A model generated the notes under the pieces. That model did no database searches and had not been told where the DNA came from. It worked only from the letters and a program-made list of their open reading frames with translations. From Bacteroidetes bacterium UKL13-3 (GTDB taxonomy: Bacteria; Bacteroidota; Bacteroidia; UKL13-3), in contig CP012155.1 in assembly GCA_001602415.1 (NCBI GenBank), positions 124,001 to 188,000 of the forward strand: a stretch of DNA of 64,000 nt, given 5' to 3'. Shown here in pieces: positions 53,419-61,703 of the stretch; within the stretch, counting starts at the first letter, position 1, and each line of letters begins with the position of its first letter. The position numbers and the translations under genes were made by a program.

Positions 53419-54075
53419 ATGTTACACAGAGAAGGAAAAGCAACCATTATGACAACCCTTATTGGGTTGTTTGTATTAAATGGTTTAATCGGATACTTAT
53501 TGCCAGAATGGGTGATTATTCAAAACATCTTCATCGGTTTATCCATTGTATTCCTCATTATTATTTTGCAGTTTTTCCGCAATCCATCTATCAAACCAAC
53601 TTTAGGGGATAACTTGGTTATTTCGCCTGCCGATGGTAAAGTGGTAGTGATTGAAGAAGTAATGGAAACAGAATATTTTAACGAGAAACGTTTACAGGTT
53701 TCGGTGTTTATGTCGCCATTTAATGTGCATGTAAACCGTAATCCCGTTGGAGGTGTGGTTAAATACTTTAAATACCATCCGGGTAGATACCTGGTGGCTT
53801 GGCATCCAAAATCATCAACGGAAAACGAGCGCACTACAACGGTAATCGAAAACCCGCATAAAGTACAGATATTGTTCCGTCAAATTGCAGGAGCTTTGGC
53901 CAAACGTATTGTTTGGTATGTAAAGGAAGGACAGCCAGTGCAACAAGCAGGTGAAATGGGTTTTATTAAATTTGGCTCACGTGTAGATATTTATTTACCG
54001 CTTGATGCAAAAGTAAAAGTAGAGTTAAATCAAGTTGTAAAGGGCGGACGTACAATTTTAGCAGAACTTAAGTAA
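53419..54075 (+). CDS. psd: Phosphatidylserine decarboxylase proenzyme
   Basis: A 218-residue proenzyme of the short (PSD-B/archaeal-like) type that makes phosphatidylethanolamine. Two membrane-associated hydrophobic stretches at residues 12-55 anchor it in the inner membrane. The His of NVHVNRNP (about 108-115) and the self-cleavage site GS (Gly186-Ser187 in FIKFGSRVDIYL) mark the beta/alpha split that produces the pyruvoyl group. The length is normal for the family. Spaced 23 bp after the GDH terminator. Confidence 0.93.
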   Translation: MLHREGKATIMTTLIGLFVLNGLIGYLLPEWVIIQNIFIGLSIVFLIIILQFFRNPSIKPTLGDNLVISPADGKVVVIEEVMETEYFNEKRLQVSVFMSPFNVHVNRNPVGGVVKYFKYHPGRYLVAWHPKSSTENERTTTVIENPHKVQILFRQIAGALAKRIVWYVKEGQPVQQAGEMGFIKFGSRVDIYLPLDAKVKVELNQVVKGGRTILAELK

Positions 54076-54180
54076 TCAGTTTGTTAAATGGCTTACATAC
54101 ATTTAATAATAGATCTGAGTTAATCTATGGCCACAAGTAATACTTTTTAACCATACACACTTTTTTATTAAAAATACTGT

Positions 54181-54188
54181 TATATTTG
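54181..54188 (+). promoter_or_regulatory. -7 element of the small Lys/Cys-rich protein gene
   Basis: TATATTTG matches TAnnTTTG exactly, 24 bp before the ATG at 54213. The -33 region has TTT but no TTG. Confidence 0.5.
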
Positions 54189-54212
54189 AGTAACAATTAA
54201 ATACCAAATAAT

Positions 54213-54500
54213 ATGAAAAAATTAGTAGCGTTATCAGCATTCATAGTTTTAGGTTTTGCAGCAGCGTATGCACAAAGCCCATCCCAAAAGGCACCAGCAG
54301 CACCAGCACCTGCGGCATCTGTACAAGCAGTAGCACCTGTTGCTGTTGATGCAGTAAGCGCTGATGAAGTATCGGTAGAAGCTAAAAAAGAAGCTAAAAA
54401 AGAATGCAGCACCGAAGAGAAAAAAGCCTGCGGAACAAAAGCAGGAAAAAAATCATGCTGCAGCAGCAAAGCCGAAGCTAAAAAAGAAGACGGTAAATAA
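54213..54500 (+). CDS. Small exported Ala/Lys/Cys-rich protein
   Basis: A 95-residue protein: signal peptide to about residue 21 (ALSAFIVLGFAAAYAQ), then a low-complexity Ala/Pro/Val stretch. A charged tail contains four cysteines in ECSTEEKKACGTKAGKKSCCSSKAEAKKEDGK-like order (C68, C75, C84, C85 by count). The cysteines and lysines could bind a metal or form disulfides; the rest is disordered. It has its own promoter and strong terminator. No family is known to me. Confidence 0.65.
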   Translation: MKKLVALSAFIVLGFAAAYAQSPSQKAPAAPAPAASVQAVAPVAVDAVSADEVSVEAKKEAKKECSTEEKKACGTKAGKKSCCSSKAEAKKEDGK

Positions 54501-54522
54501 TATCCGTTATACAATATACTCT

Positions 54523-54556
54523 AAAGCCTGAAGAATATATTTCTTCAGGCTTTTTT
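54523..54556 (+). terminator. Rho-independent terminator
   Basis: AAAGCCTGAAGAA (54523-54535) pairs with TTCTTCAGGC and a T-run to 54556, 22 bp after the small gene. Confidence 0.92.
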
Positions 54557-54590
54557 GTGTTGGTTGAATATACCCAACGATATTTACAAT

Positions 54591-55640
54591 ATGGAACAAG
54601 AAGACGATAAGCCTAAACGAAGAATACGATACAAAGGAACCCATCCGCGCTCTTTTAAAGAAAAGTATAAAGAGTTGCAGCCCGAAAAGTATGCAGCCGA
54701 TATTGAAAAAGTAAAGCAAAAAGGAGGTACACCTGCCGGAATGCACCGCTCCATTTGTGTGGATGAAATTTTAGAAGTACTGCAAATAGTACCCGGACAA
54801 GTTGGGATGGATGCCACCCTTGGATATGGCGGCCATAGTTTGGAGATATTGAAAAGACTAACACCCGCAGGCGTTTTGTATGCTACAGATGTTGATCCTT
54901 ATGAGTTACCCAAAACCACGGAACGACTTGCGGCTTTGGGTTTTGGTGAAGATGTGTTTAAACCCCGCAAAATGAATTTTTCCAATATTGACTTGATTGT
55001 TGCCGAAGCTGGTTTGTTGCATTTTGTGTTGGCCGATTTAGGCGTTTCTTCCATGCAAATTGATAACCCTGAAAGGGGTTTTTCATTGAAAACAGATGGT
55101 CCATTAGATTTACGGTTAAATCCTAAAACGGGTAAACCGGCATCAGCTCTTCTGAAAGCAGTTTCTGAGGAGGAGTTAGAAGAATTACTTGTAGAGAATG
55201 CAGACGAACCATACGCAGCTGATTTGGCTCCAGCAATTATCTATTACCTCAAAAAGGGAAGACTACTTGACACCACTTTTCAGTTAAAAGAGTTGATTAA
55301 AGAAACGTTAGACTTTTTACCCGAAGAAGGTAAAATAGCAGAAATTAAAAAAACATGTCAACGTTGTTTTCAGGCATTGCGCATTGCTGTGAACAAAGAG
55401 TTTGAAGTGCTCGACACCTTTTTAGAAAAACTTCCGGATGCCTTGGTTTCGGGTGGTAAAGTAGCTATTCTATCATTTCATTCGGGAGAAGACAGACGTG
55501 TGAAAAAAGCATTTCAAGCCATGTATCGAGCAGGCATTTATAGCGAAATTGCTCCCGACCCCATTCGTCCATCTGCTCAAGAGATAGGCAGCAATCCCCG
55601 TGCACGTTCTGCCAAGTTGCGTTGGGCGGTGAAGGCGTAA
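54591..55640 (+). CDS. rsmH: 16S rRNA (cytosine-1402-N4)-methyltransferase
   Basis: A 349-residue methyltransferase that methylates N4 of C1402 in 16S rRNA. The frame reaches back to a TTG at 54555, but the ATG at 54591 is chosen. The family's SAM-binding and catalytic stretches are GMDATLGYGGHSLEIL, FVLADLGVSSMQIDNPERGFS, TCQRCFQALRIAVNKE and SFHSGEDRRVKKAF. An N-terminal extension of about 50 lysine/arginine-rich residues precedes the core. It is usually linked to the dcw cell-division cluster; here it stands alone. It converges with glyA, with a shared terminator at 55665-55700. Confidence 0.95.
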   Translation: MEQEDDKPKRRIRYKGTHPRSFKEKYKELQPEKYAADIEKVKQKGGTPAGMHRSICVDEILEVLQIVPGQVGMDATLGYGGHSLEILKRLTPAGVLYATDVDPYELPKTTERLAALGFGEDVFKPRKMNFSNIDLIVAEAGLLHFVLADLGVSSMQIDNPERGFSLKTDGPLDLRLNPKTGKPASALLKAVSEEELEELLVENADEPYAADLAPAIIYYLKKGRLLDTTFQLKELIKETLDFLPEEGKIAEIKKTCQRCFQALRIAVNKEFEVLDTFLEKLPDALVSGGKVAILSFHSGEDRRVKKAFQAMYRAGIYSEIAPDPIRPSAQEIGSNPRARSAKLRWAVKA

Positions 55641-55664
55641 AAATAATACCCTAACAGGGTAATA

Positions 55665-55700
55665 AAAAGGTAGCAATCTGGAATCAGATAGCTACCTTTT
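55665..55700. terminator. Bidirectional terminator between rsmH and glyA
   Basis: AAAAGGTAGC (55665-55674) pairs with GCTACCTTTT (55691-55700), with further imperfect pairing inside. Both ends have A/T runs. A smaller hairpin TACCC/GGGTA lies just before it, at about 55648-55661. Confidence 0.85.
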
Positions 55701-55720
55701 GGTTAATATTTTAAATAGGG

Positions 55721-56995
55721 TTAGTCCTTATACAATGGAAAATCTTCCATCATTTTGTTTACTTTTTTGCGAACGGATTTAAGTGTTTCCTCATCTTCCG
55801 GGTTCATCAATACCGTATCAATTAAGTTCACAATTTTCTCCATGTGTTTTTCTTTCAATCCACGAGTGGTGATTGCTGCGGTTCCGATACGAATTCCCGA
55901 AGTAACAAATGGTGATTTGTCATCAAATGGAACCATGTTTTTGTTTAACGTGATATCCGCTTTTACTAACGCATTTTCGGCCGCTTTGCCGCTTATGTTT
56001 TTGTTGCGGAGGTCAATCAACATTAAATGATTATCCGTACCACCCGAAATGATTTTATAGCCACGCTCAACCAACGCTTTGGCCATTGCTTGTGCGTTAG
56101 TTTTCACTTGTTGCATATATTCTTTGTACTCATTACTTAAGGCTTCACCAAAAGCAATGGCTTTAGCAGCAATTACGTGTTCCAAAGGGCCGCCTTGCGT
56201 GCCTGGAAAAACAGCACCATCAAGCAGAGCACTCATCATTTTGGTTTCACCTTTTGGTGTTTTTAGTCCCCAAGGGTTTTCAAAATCTTTACCCATCATA
56301 ATAATTCCTCCACGTGGTCCACGTAAGGTTTTGTGGGTTGTTGAAGTAACAATATGGCAATGTGGCAATGGGTTGTTTAATAACCCAGCAGCAATCATCC
56401 CAGCAGGGTGAGCAATATCGGCAAGCAATAATGCTCCAACCGAATCGGCAATGGCACGTAAGCGAGCATAATCCCAATCGCGTGAGTAGGCAGAGGCGCC
56501 ACAAATCATCAACTTCGGCATTTCGCGTTTGGCTGTTTCTTCTACCTTATCATAGTTGATTAACCCAGTTTCTTCCTCAACACCATAAAACGAAGGCTTG
56601 TATAATTTCCCCGAAAAGTTAACAGGTGATCCATGTGTTAAATGTCCGCCATGTGATAAGTCAAACCCTAAAATTTTATCGCCCGGATTAAGGCAAGCCA
56701 ACATCACAGCAGCATTGGCTTGTGCTCCCGAGTGTGGTTGTACATTTGCCCAAGCGGCTCCAAATAGTTCTTTTAATCTATCAATTGCGAGTTGCTCCAC
56801 CACATCTACCACTTCACATCCGCCATAATATCTTTTACCTGGAAGTCCTTCAGCATATTTATTCGTTAATACACTGCCTTGCGCTTTCATCACTTGCTTG
56901 CTCACAAAGTTTTCGGAAGCAATAAGTTCTAATCCATGCTCCTGGCGGTTATGTTCCTGTTCGATAAGATCGAATATAATTTTGTCTTTTTTCAT
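55721..56995 (-). CDS. glyA: Serine hydroxymethyltransferase
   Basis: A 424-residue PLP enzyme that converts serine and tetrahydrofolate to glycine and methylene-tetrahydrofolate. The start is the ATG at 56993-56995; the frame extends 24 codons further upstream with no matching sequence. The key motifs are [22 protein letters not shown] and [20 protein letters not shown], the last with the PLP-binding Lys. The C-terminus ([14 protein letters not shown]) is normal. It is divergent from the nucleotidyltransferase gene. Confidence 0.97.
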   Translation of the reverse strand: MKKDKIIFDLIEQEHNRQEHGLELIASENFVSKQVMKAQGSVLTNKYAEGLPGKRYYGGCEVVDVVEQLAIDRLKELFGAAWANVQPHSGAQANAAVMLACLNPGDKILGFDLSHGGHLTHGSPVNFSGKLYKPSFYGVEEETGLINYDKVEETAKREMPKLMICGASAYSRDWDYARLRAIADSVGALLLADIAHPAGMIAAGLLNNPLPHCHIVTSTTHKTLRGPRGGIIMMGKDFENPWGLKTPKGETKMMSALLDGAVFPGTQGGPLEHVIAAKAIAFGEALSNEYKEYMQQVKTNAQAMAKALVERGYKIISGGTDNHLMLIDLRNKNISGKAAENALVKADITLNKNMVPFDDKSPFVTSGIRIGTAAITTRGLKEKHMEKIVNLIDTVLMNPEDEETLKSVRKKVNKMMEDFPLYKD

Positions 56996-57033
56996 GTCGT
57001 TTGATTTACTCCTGCGCAATTTAGCAATTTCGC

Positions 57034-57063
57034 TTGAATGCAAAAGTGAAACAACTAACTTTG
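57034..57063 (+). promoter_or_regulatory. Promoter of the nucleotidyltransferase gene
   Basis: TTG (57034-57036), a 19-nt spacer, then TAACTTTG (57056-57063): a full match. Start expected near 57070, 11 bp before the ATG at 57081. Confidence 0.75.
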
Positions 57064-57080
57064 ACACGTAATTTTAGCAA

Positions 57081-58070
57081 ATGAAAGCAATCATACCGGT
57101 AGCCGGAATTGGCACACGCCTTCGTCCGCACACACATACTCAACCTAAAGCACTTATTCCCATAGCCGGTAAACCTATTTTGGCGCATATCATTGATGCC
57201 TTAATTGAAGCTGGCATTCATGACTTTGTGTTTGTTATTGGATATATGGGCGATAAGATTGAAAACTATATTACCTCAACCTATCCAAACGTAAAAACAT
57301 CTTTTGTTATTCAAACAACTGGAAAAGGAACAGGCCACGCCATTTGGTTAGGTAAAGATGAAATTAAAGACGAGGAATTATTGATTGTATTAGGTGATAC
57401 CATTGCCGATGTAAATTTAAAAAACTTGTTAGCCACAGAAACCACTACGTTGTGTGTTAAAAAGGTAGATGACCCCCGTTTGTTTGGTGTTGCTGAATTG
57501 CGCTCTGATGGTAGTATTAAACGATTAATTGAAAAGCCATCTATTCCAAAATCGAATTTAGCTTTAGTTGGTATTTACCGCATCAAGGAAACGGCTATGT
57601 TATTAGATGCAATTGAATTTAATCTTAACAATAAAATTACCAACCAAAATGAATACCATTTAACTGATGCCTTGCAACGTATGATTGATGAGGGCGTGAT
57701 TATGAAAATAGTTGATGTAGACAATTGGTTTGACTGTGGGAAAAAGGAAATTTTATTGGATACAAATGCTACGCTACTCAAGCGGTTAAATTACGATACT
57801 ACTAAATATAAATTTGAAAATACCATTATTATCCCTCCGGTATTTATTGGTGAAAATTGCACGATTAACAATTCAATTATAGGGCCCAATGTTTCCATAG
57901 GTGATAATGCCATTTTAAAGTATGCCATAACAAAGGACAGTATTATTGGTCCGTATGCACAAATTGAATATGCAATTTTGGAGCACTCGTTAATTGGCAA
58001 TGATGCTGTTTTGATTGGTATGAAACAAAGTTTAAATATTGGCGACAGTACAGAAATTAATTTTGGATAA
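57081..58070 (+). CDS. Sugar-phosphate nucleotidyltransferase
   Basis: A 329-residue nucleotidyltransferase. The N-terminal signature is PVAGIGTRLRPHTHTQPKALIPIAGKPI, then GTGHAIWLGKDEI, LGDTIADVN and a lysine-bearing substrate loop (RLIEKPSIP). The last 90 residues are left-handed beta-helix hexapeptide repeats (VFIGENCTINNSIIGPNVSIGDNAIL). This two-domain layout fits glucose-1-phosphate thymidylyl/uridylyl- or mannose-1-phosphate guanylyl-transferases; the nucleotide cannot be chosen here. It is the first of three co-directional genes with short gaps, and has its own promoter. Confidence 0.9.
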   Translation: MKAIIPVAGIGTRLRPHTHTQPKALIPIAGKPILAHIIDALIEAGIHDFVFVIGYMGDKIENYITSTYPNVKTSFVIQTTGKGTGHAIWLGKDEIKDEELLIVLGDTIADVNLKNLLATETTTLCVKKVDDPRLFGVAELRSDGSIKRLIEKPSIPKSNLALVGIYRIKETAMLLDAIEFNLNNKITNQNEYHLTDALQRMIDEGVIMKIVDVDNWFDCGKKEILLDTNATLLKRLNYDTTKYKFENTIIIPPVFIGENCTINNSIIGPNVSIGDNAILKYAITKDSIIGPYAQIEYAILEHSLIGNDAVLIGMKQSLNIGDSTEINFG

Positions 58071-58081
58071 AGAGCGAGTAT

Positions 58082-58549
58082 ATGGAGAAAGATAACACGC
58101 AAAGGTTTGTTTCATTGTATGGTTTTTTTGCCATCGAATACCCAAGTCATTGGAAGCAGGAAACAGATGAATCGCGGCAATATATTTTTTCGAATGAAGC
58201 AGGCGGGAGTGGAGTTGCACGCATTATTGTTTTTGATAACGAGTTTTTAGGCGAAGATGCTGGGGTTAAAATGTTAGAAGAGGTATTTAATCAAAACAAG
58301 GAGTTTAACCCATCATTGTTGGCTGCAGGTAAAAACAGGTTTGTACATTTTGTGAAAGAGCATGATGTAAACAGTAGCAATTTTACAGTGTATTATTGGG
58401 CAACAGCGCACAGTGATAAAGTGGTATTGATTACTTACATGATTCAAACATCAATGAAGGGAATGCCAATGCCTGAAACCGAAAAGCAACAAATAGAAGC
58501 AATGGTGGCTTCACTTGAGTTTATGCATGATACGGCTAAACATGGCTAG
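58082..58549 (+). CDS. Hypothetical protein (DUF3805-like)
   Basis: A 155-residue cytoplasmic protein starting 11 bp after the nucleotidyltransferase, so probably cotranscribed. The sequence SLYGFFAIEYPSHWKQETDES at the start and the closing EAMVASLEF resemble the PsbP/DUF1795/DUF3805-like fold of small Bacteroidota proteins. There is no membrane segment and no catalytic motif. Its role is unknown. Confidence 0.75.
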   Translation: MEKDNTQRFVSLYGFFAIEYPSHWKQETDESRQYIFSNEAGGSGVARIIVFDNEFLGEDAGVKMLEEVFNQNKEFNPSLLAAGKNRFVHFVKEHDVNSSNFTVYYWATAHSDKVVLITYMIQTSMKGMPMPETEKQQIEAMVASLEFMHDTAKHG

Positions 58550-58589
58550 CAATAGGAGGTCTTTAAAAATCATTTAAACATATTCAATC

Positions 58590-59234
58590 GTGGATATCAT
58601 AAACGAAACTATTCAGCAATACTGTGACTCATACACGTCTTCTGAAAACGAAGTATTAAAGCAGTTGAACAGGGAAACGCATGCAAACGTTTTGCAGCCA
58701 CGTATGTTGAGTGGTCATTTTCAGGGGCGATTGTTAAGTATGATTAGTAAGATGGTTAAACCCCAAATGATTTTAGAGATTGGCACCTATACCGGCTATT
58801 CGGCTCTTTGTTTAGCCGAGGGCTTAAGTGAAGGCGGAAAATTGATTACGATTGATGTAAATGCCGAACGCGAGGATATGGTGAATGATTACATTAGCAA
58901 AGCAGGAATGACTGGCCGCATACAGCATATTATTGGTGATGCACTGAATATTGTTAAAACCTTACCTCACACCTACGATTTAATTTTTATTGATGCTGAT
59001 AAGCCCAATTATATGCGCTACTATGAAATGGCTATCGAAAAGTTAAATGCAGGCGGCTATATATTATTAGACAATATTTTATGGAGTGGTAAAGTGGTTG
59101 ATGAAAAGGAGTTACTTAGGGATAAAGATACTCAACTATTACATGCTGTAAATGTTAGGGTGCAGGAAGATGAAAGGGTTGAGAATATTTTGCTACCCAT
59201 ACGCGATGGTGTAATGTTGGTGCGCAAAAGGTAA
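58590..59234 (+). CDS. SAM-dependent O-methyltransferase (COMT-like)
   Basis: A 214-residue class I methyltransferase of the metal-dependent catechol O-methyltransferase-like type. The SAM site is EIGTYTGYSALCLAEGL, the metal-binding Asp is in LIFIDADKPNYMRYYE, and DNILWSGKVVDEKE marks the second metal-ligand region. The start is a GTG at 58590 with no ATG nearby upstream. It lies 40 bp after the DUF3805-like gene. The substrate is unknown. Confidence 0.9.
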   Translation: MDIINETIQQYCDSYTSSENEVLKQLNRETHANVLQPRMLSGHFQGRLLSMISKMVKPQMILEIGTYTGYSALCLAEGLSEGGKLITIDVNAEREDMVNDYISKAGMTGRIQHIIGDALNIVKTLPHTYDLIFIDADKPNYMRYYEMAIEKLNAGGYILLDNILWSGKVVDEKELLRDKDTQLLHAVNVRVQEDERVENILLPIRDGVMLVRKR

Positions 59235-59235
59235 T

Positions 59236-61029
59236 CTATACATCATCGGATGTTTCAATCAGTCGTTCTCGGTATTGATGTAACACAACTGTTTTAGAAA
59301 TAAATCCAACATATTGGGCATCCTCATCAATAACAGGGATATACCATACTTCATATTCTTCAAAATACTTCATCACTTCCTCCATTTTTTCGGCTTGGCC
59401 TACCGTAATTTTCGGAATACTCATCAACTCATTTACCCGTATTTTATCGTATAGGTTTTGCTTAAACATCACTTCACGTATATCGTCCATGGTAATGATA
59501 CCAACCAATTTATTATGTTTATCTATAACCGGAAAAAGGTTTCGTTTAGATGCTGATACGGTTGCAACCAACTCGCGTAATGTTTGCCTAGGATTGAGTG
59601 TAGAGAAATCGTTTTCAACCACGGAATTAATGCTTAATTCGCTTAGCAAGGCAGTATCTTTATCTAAAATAATATACCCCCTCTCAATAAGCGTTTTGGT
59701 ATAAATAGAATTGGGTTCAAAATAGCGCACAATAAAGTACGACATGGCAGAAACAATCATCAGCGGTATAAATAGAATATACCCCCCCGTAATTTCGGCA
59801 ATTAAAAATATACCGGTAAGTGGTGCATGCAATACCCCACTAATTAATCCACCCATGGCCACGGCAATAAAATTTTGCTCATTTAAAAAGGTGACACGCG
59901 TATAATTCACGCCATGAGCAAACCAAAATCCTAACAAGGATCCGGTAAAAAGTGACGGTCCGAAAATACCACCATTACCACCTGAACCAACCGTTATAGA
60001 GGCGGCAAATACTTTTACCAAAATCATAACAGCCGTAAAACCTAGCAAAAACAAGGTGCTATCCTGATACTTAAAAAACAAACTGTTGTTGAACAAACTT
60101 TTATAATCACCTGCCATCAGTTTATTCGTAATACCATATCCTTCACCATATAAAGGAGGAAAAATAAAAATAAGTACACCTAGAGCTATACCTCCTGCAA
60201 CAGCTTTTGTGTAGGGGTTTTTACGCTTGTTTAAAAAGCTTTCCATGCCGAGTGTGGTTCGTATCATATAAACAGAAACAAACCCACACAACCCTCCTAA
60301 TAATATGTAAAAAGGGATGGCTTCAATATTCCAGGAATCAGTTACCAAATAGAAAATTTTTCCATCCGAAAATATTTTGGAAACAACAGCTCCGGTTGCT
60401 GAGGCAATGAGCAATGGAATGAAAGCAGGAATAGAAACTTCAGTGAGCAACACTTCGAATGCAAATACCACACCAGTAATAGGACTATCAAAAATAGCAG
60501 ATATTCCCGCGGCTGCACCACTTGCTAACAAGAGTGTGCGATCAGCTTTACTCATTAATAAATTTTTGGCGGTATTCGACCCTAAGGCCGATCCGGTAAC
60601 AGCAATGGGTGCCTCTAACCCGGCCGAACCACCAAAGCCAACAGTTAACGCACTTGTAATAACGTGAGAGTATGTTTTGTGCAATTCAATATTGGAGAAC
60701 TTTTTATTGATAGCATAAATAATACTGCTCAATCCTTTATCGAACACAACTTTTTTGTGGAACAATTTTACATAAACTACACTTAGTAAAATACCAATTA
60801 GCGGATAGATAAGATATAGGTAGTTTTCGTAGCGAACATTAATGCCACCCTCGAGTAAATGTTGTAAAAAATGAACAAATGATTTAAGAACAACGGCAGC
60901 AAACCCCGCAAGCAACCCTACCCATATAGCTGCTATAATCAGAAAGTTTTTATCGCTGATGTAATGATGCCGTTGCCGCGTAAACCGGTAAATGAGTAGC
61001 TTGGTATGAATCCTAATCTTCTTATACAC
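59236..61029 (-). CDS. ClC-family chloride channel/transporter with CBS pair
   Basis: A 597-residue ClC protein: about ten to eleven membrane spans over residues 25-420, then a C-terminal pair of CBS domains (about 450-590: FPVIDKHNKLVGIITMDDI and YIPVIDEDAQYVGFISKTVV). The ion-path motifs are FGGSAGLEAPIAV (with the gating-type Glu in GLEAP) and GSGGNGGIFGPSLFTG. The glutamate favours an H+/Cl- exchanger over a channel. The start is GTG (61027-61029). It is convergent with the methyltransferase gene, with one base between them. Confidence 0.93.
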   Translation of the reverse strand: MYKKIRIHTKLLIYRFTRQRHHYISDKNFLIIAAIWVGLLAGFAAVVLKSFVHFLQHLLEGGINVRYENYLYLIYPLIGILLSVVYVKLFHKKVVFDKGLSSIIYAINKKFSNIELHKTYSHVITSALTVGFGGSAGLEAPIAVTGSALGSNTAKNLLMSKADRTLLLASGAAAGISAIFDSPITGVVFAFEVLLTEVSIPAFIPLLIASATGAVVSKIFSDGKIFYLVTDSWNIEAIPFYILLGGLCGFVSVYMIRTTLGMESFLNKRKNPYTKAVAGGIALGVLIFIFPPLYGEGYGITNKLMAGDYKSLFNNSLFFKYQDSTLFLLGFTAVMILVKVFAASITVGSGGNGGIFGPSLFTGSLLGFWFAHGVNYTRVTFLNEQNFIAVAMGGLISGVLHAPLTGIFLIAEITGGYILFIPLMIVSAMSYFIVRYFEPNSIYTKTLIERGYIILDKDTALLSELSINSVVENDFSTLNPRQTLRELVATVSASKRNLFPVIDKHNKLVGIITMDDIREVMFKQNLYDKIRVNELMSIPKITVGQAEKMEEVMKYFEEYEVWYIPVIDEDAQYVGFISKTVVLHQYRERLIETSDDV

Positions 61030-61223
61030 GTTCTAAATTCGGATGGTTCAATAAACGAAGATACAAGATTGGAGGAAATTTGAACGGTTTGTTCTATTAA
61101 ATGGTGGGCAAAGAAGAAATTAGGCATAAAGCGAATAATGGGATCGGCTTCGATGGACTCAGCCTAATACACTAACCCGATTCGACAATCCGCAATAAAT
61201 AACCCGCAACTCTCAACCAATCA

Positions 61224-61703
61224 CTATTCCACCGCTTTCTCTAATCTCACTCCTACTGCTTTTACATTCATCAACGTATCATCGCGCATGTTTTGTTCCA
61301 ACTCAAAACGGTAGAAGCCGCTGTTCGGAAATTTGATTTTTTGGAATACCGGAAATTGGTAATCATAAATATCGCCTAATCCATTTCCCAACCATTTTCC
61401 GCCCTCATCAGCTAACCGAATTTCGATTCTACGTTGGTCGGTTTTTTTCTCGGGATTGGTGGTGTTGAGCCACATAAAAATATTGCTGTATTTGTAATCG
61501 GAGTTGATGCGCACATTTACATAAATATTGTACAATGCATTAGTATCGGTTACCTGTACTTCAAATGGTACTGTATTTTTAAAGTACCATGCATCGTTTA
61601 CAATAGTCTTGTTATCATCAAACACCCTACCCGAATCACAAGAGGTAAAAAGTATGGCTACAAATGCTATAAACCCTAAAGTATTCCAAATCTTCATATA
61701 CAC
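61224..61703 (-). CDS. gldH: Gliding motility lipoprotein GldH
   Basis: A 159-residue lipoprotein of the GldH family, needed for gliding and type IX secretion in Bacteroidota. The lipobox is in FVAILFTSCDSG (Cys lipidation). The conserved core contains NDAWYFKNTVPFEVQVTD, IYVNVRINSDYKYSNIFMWLNTT and GNGLGDIYDYQFPVF. It starts directly after the RicT stop codon. Its presence fits the T9SS cargo genes seen elsewhere in the window. The start could also be the second ATG, two codons further in. Confidence 0.93.
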   Translation of the reverse strand: MYMKIWNTLGFIAFVAILFTSCDSGRVFDDNKTIVNDAWYFKNTVPFEVQVTDTNALYNIYVNVRINSDYKYSNIFMWLNTTNPEKKTDQRRIEIRLADEGGKWLGNGLGDIYDYQFPVFQKIKFPNSGFYRFELEQNMRDDTLMNVKAVGVRLEKAVE

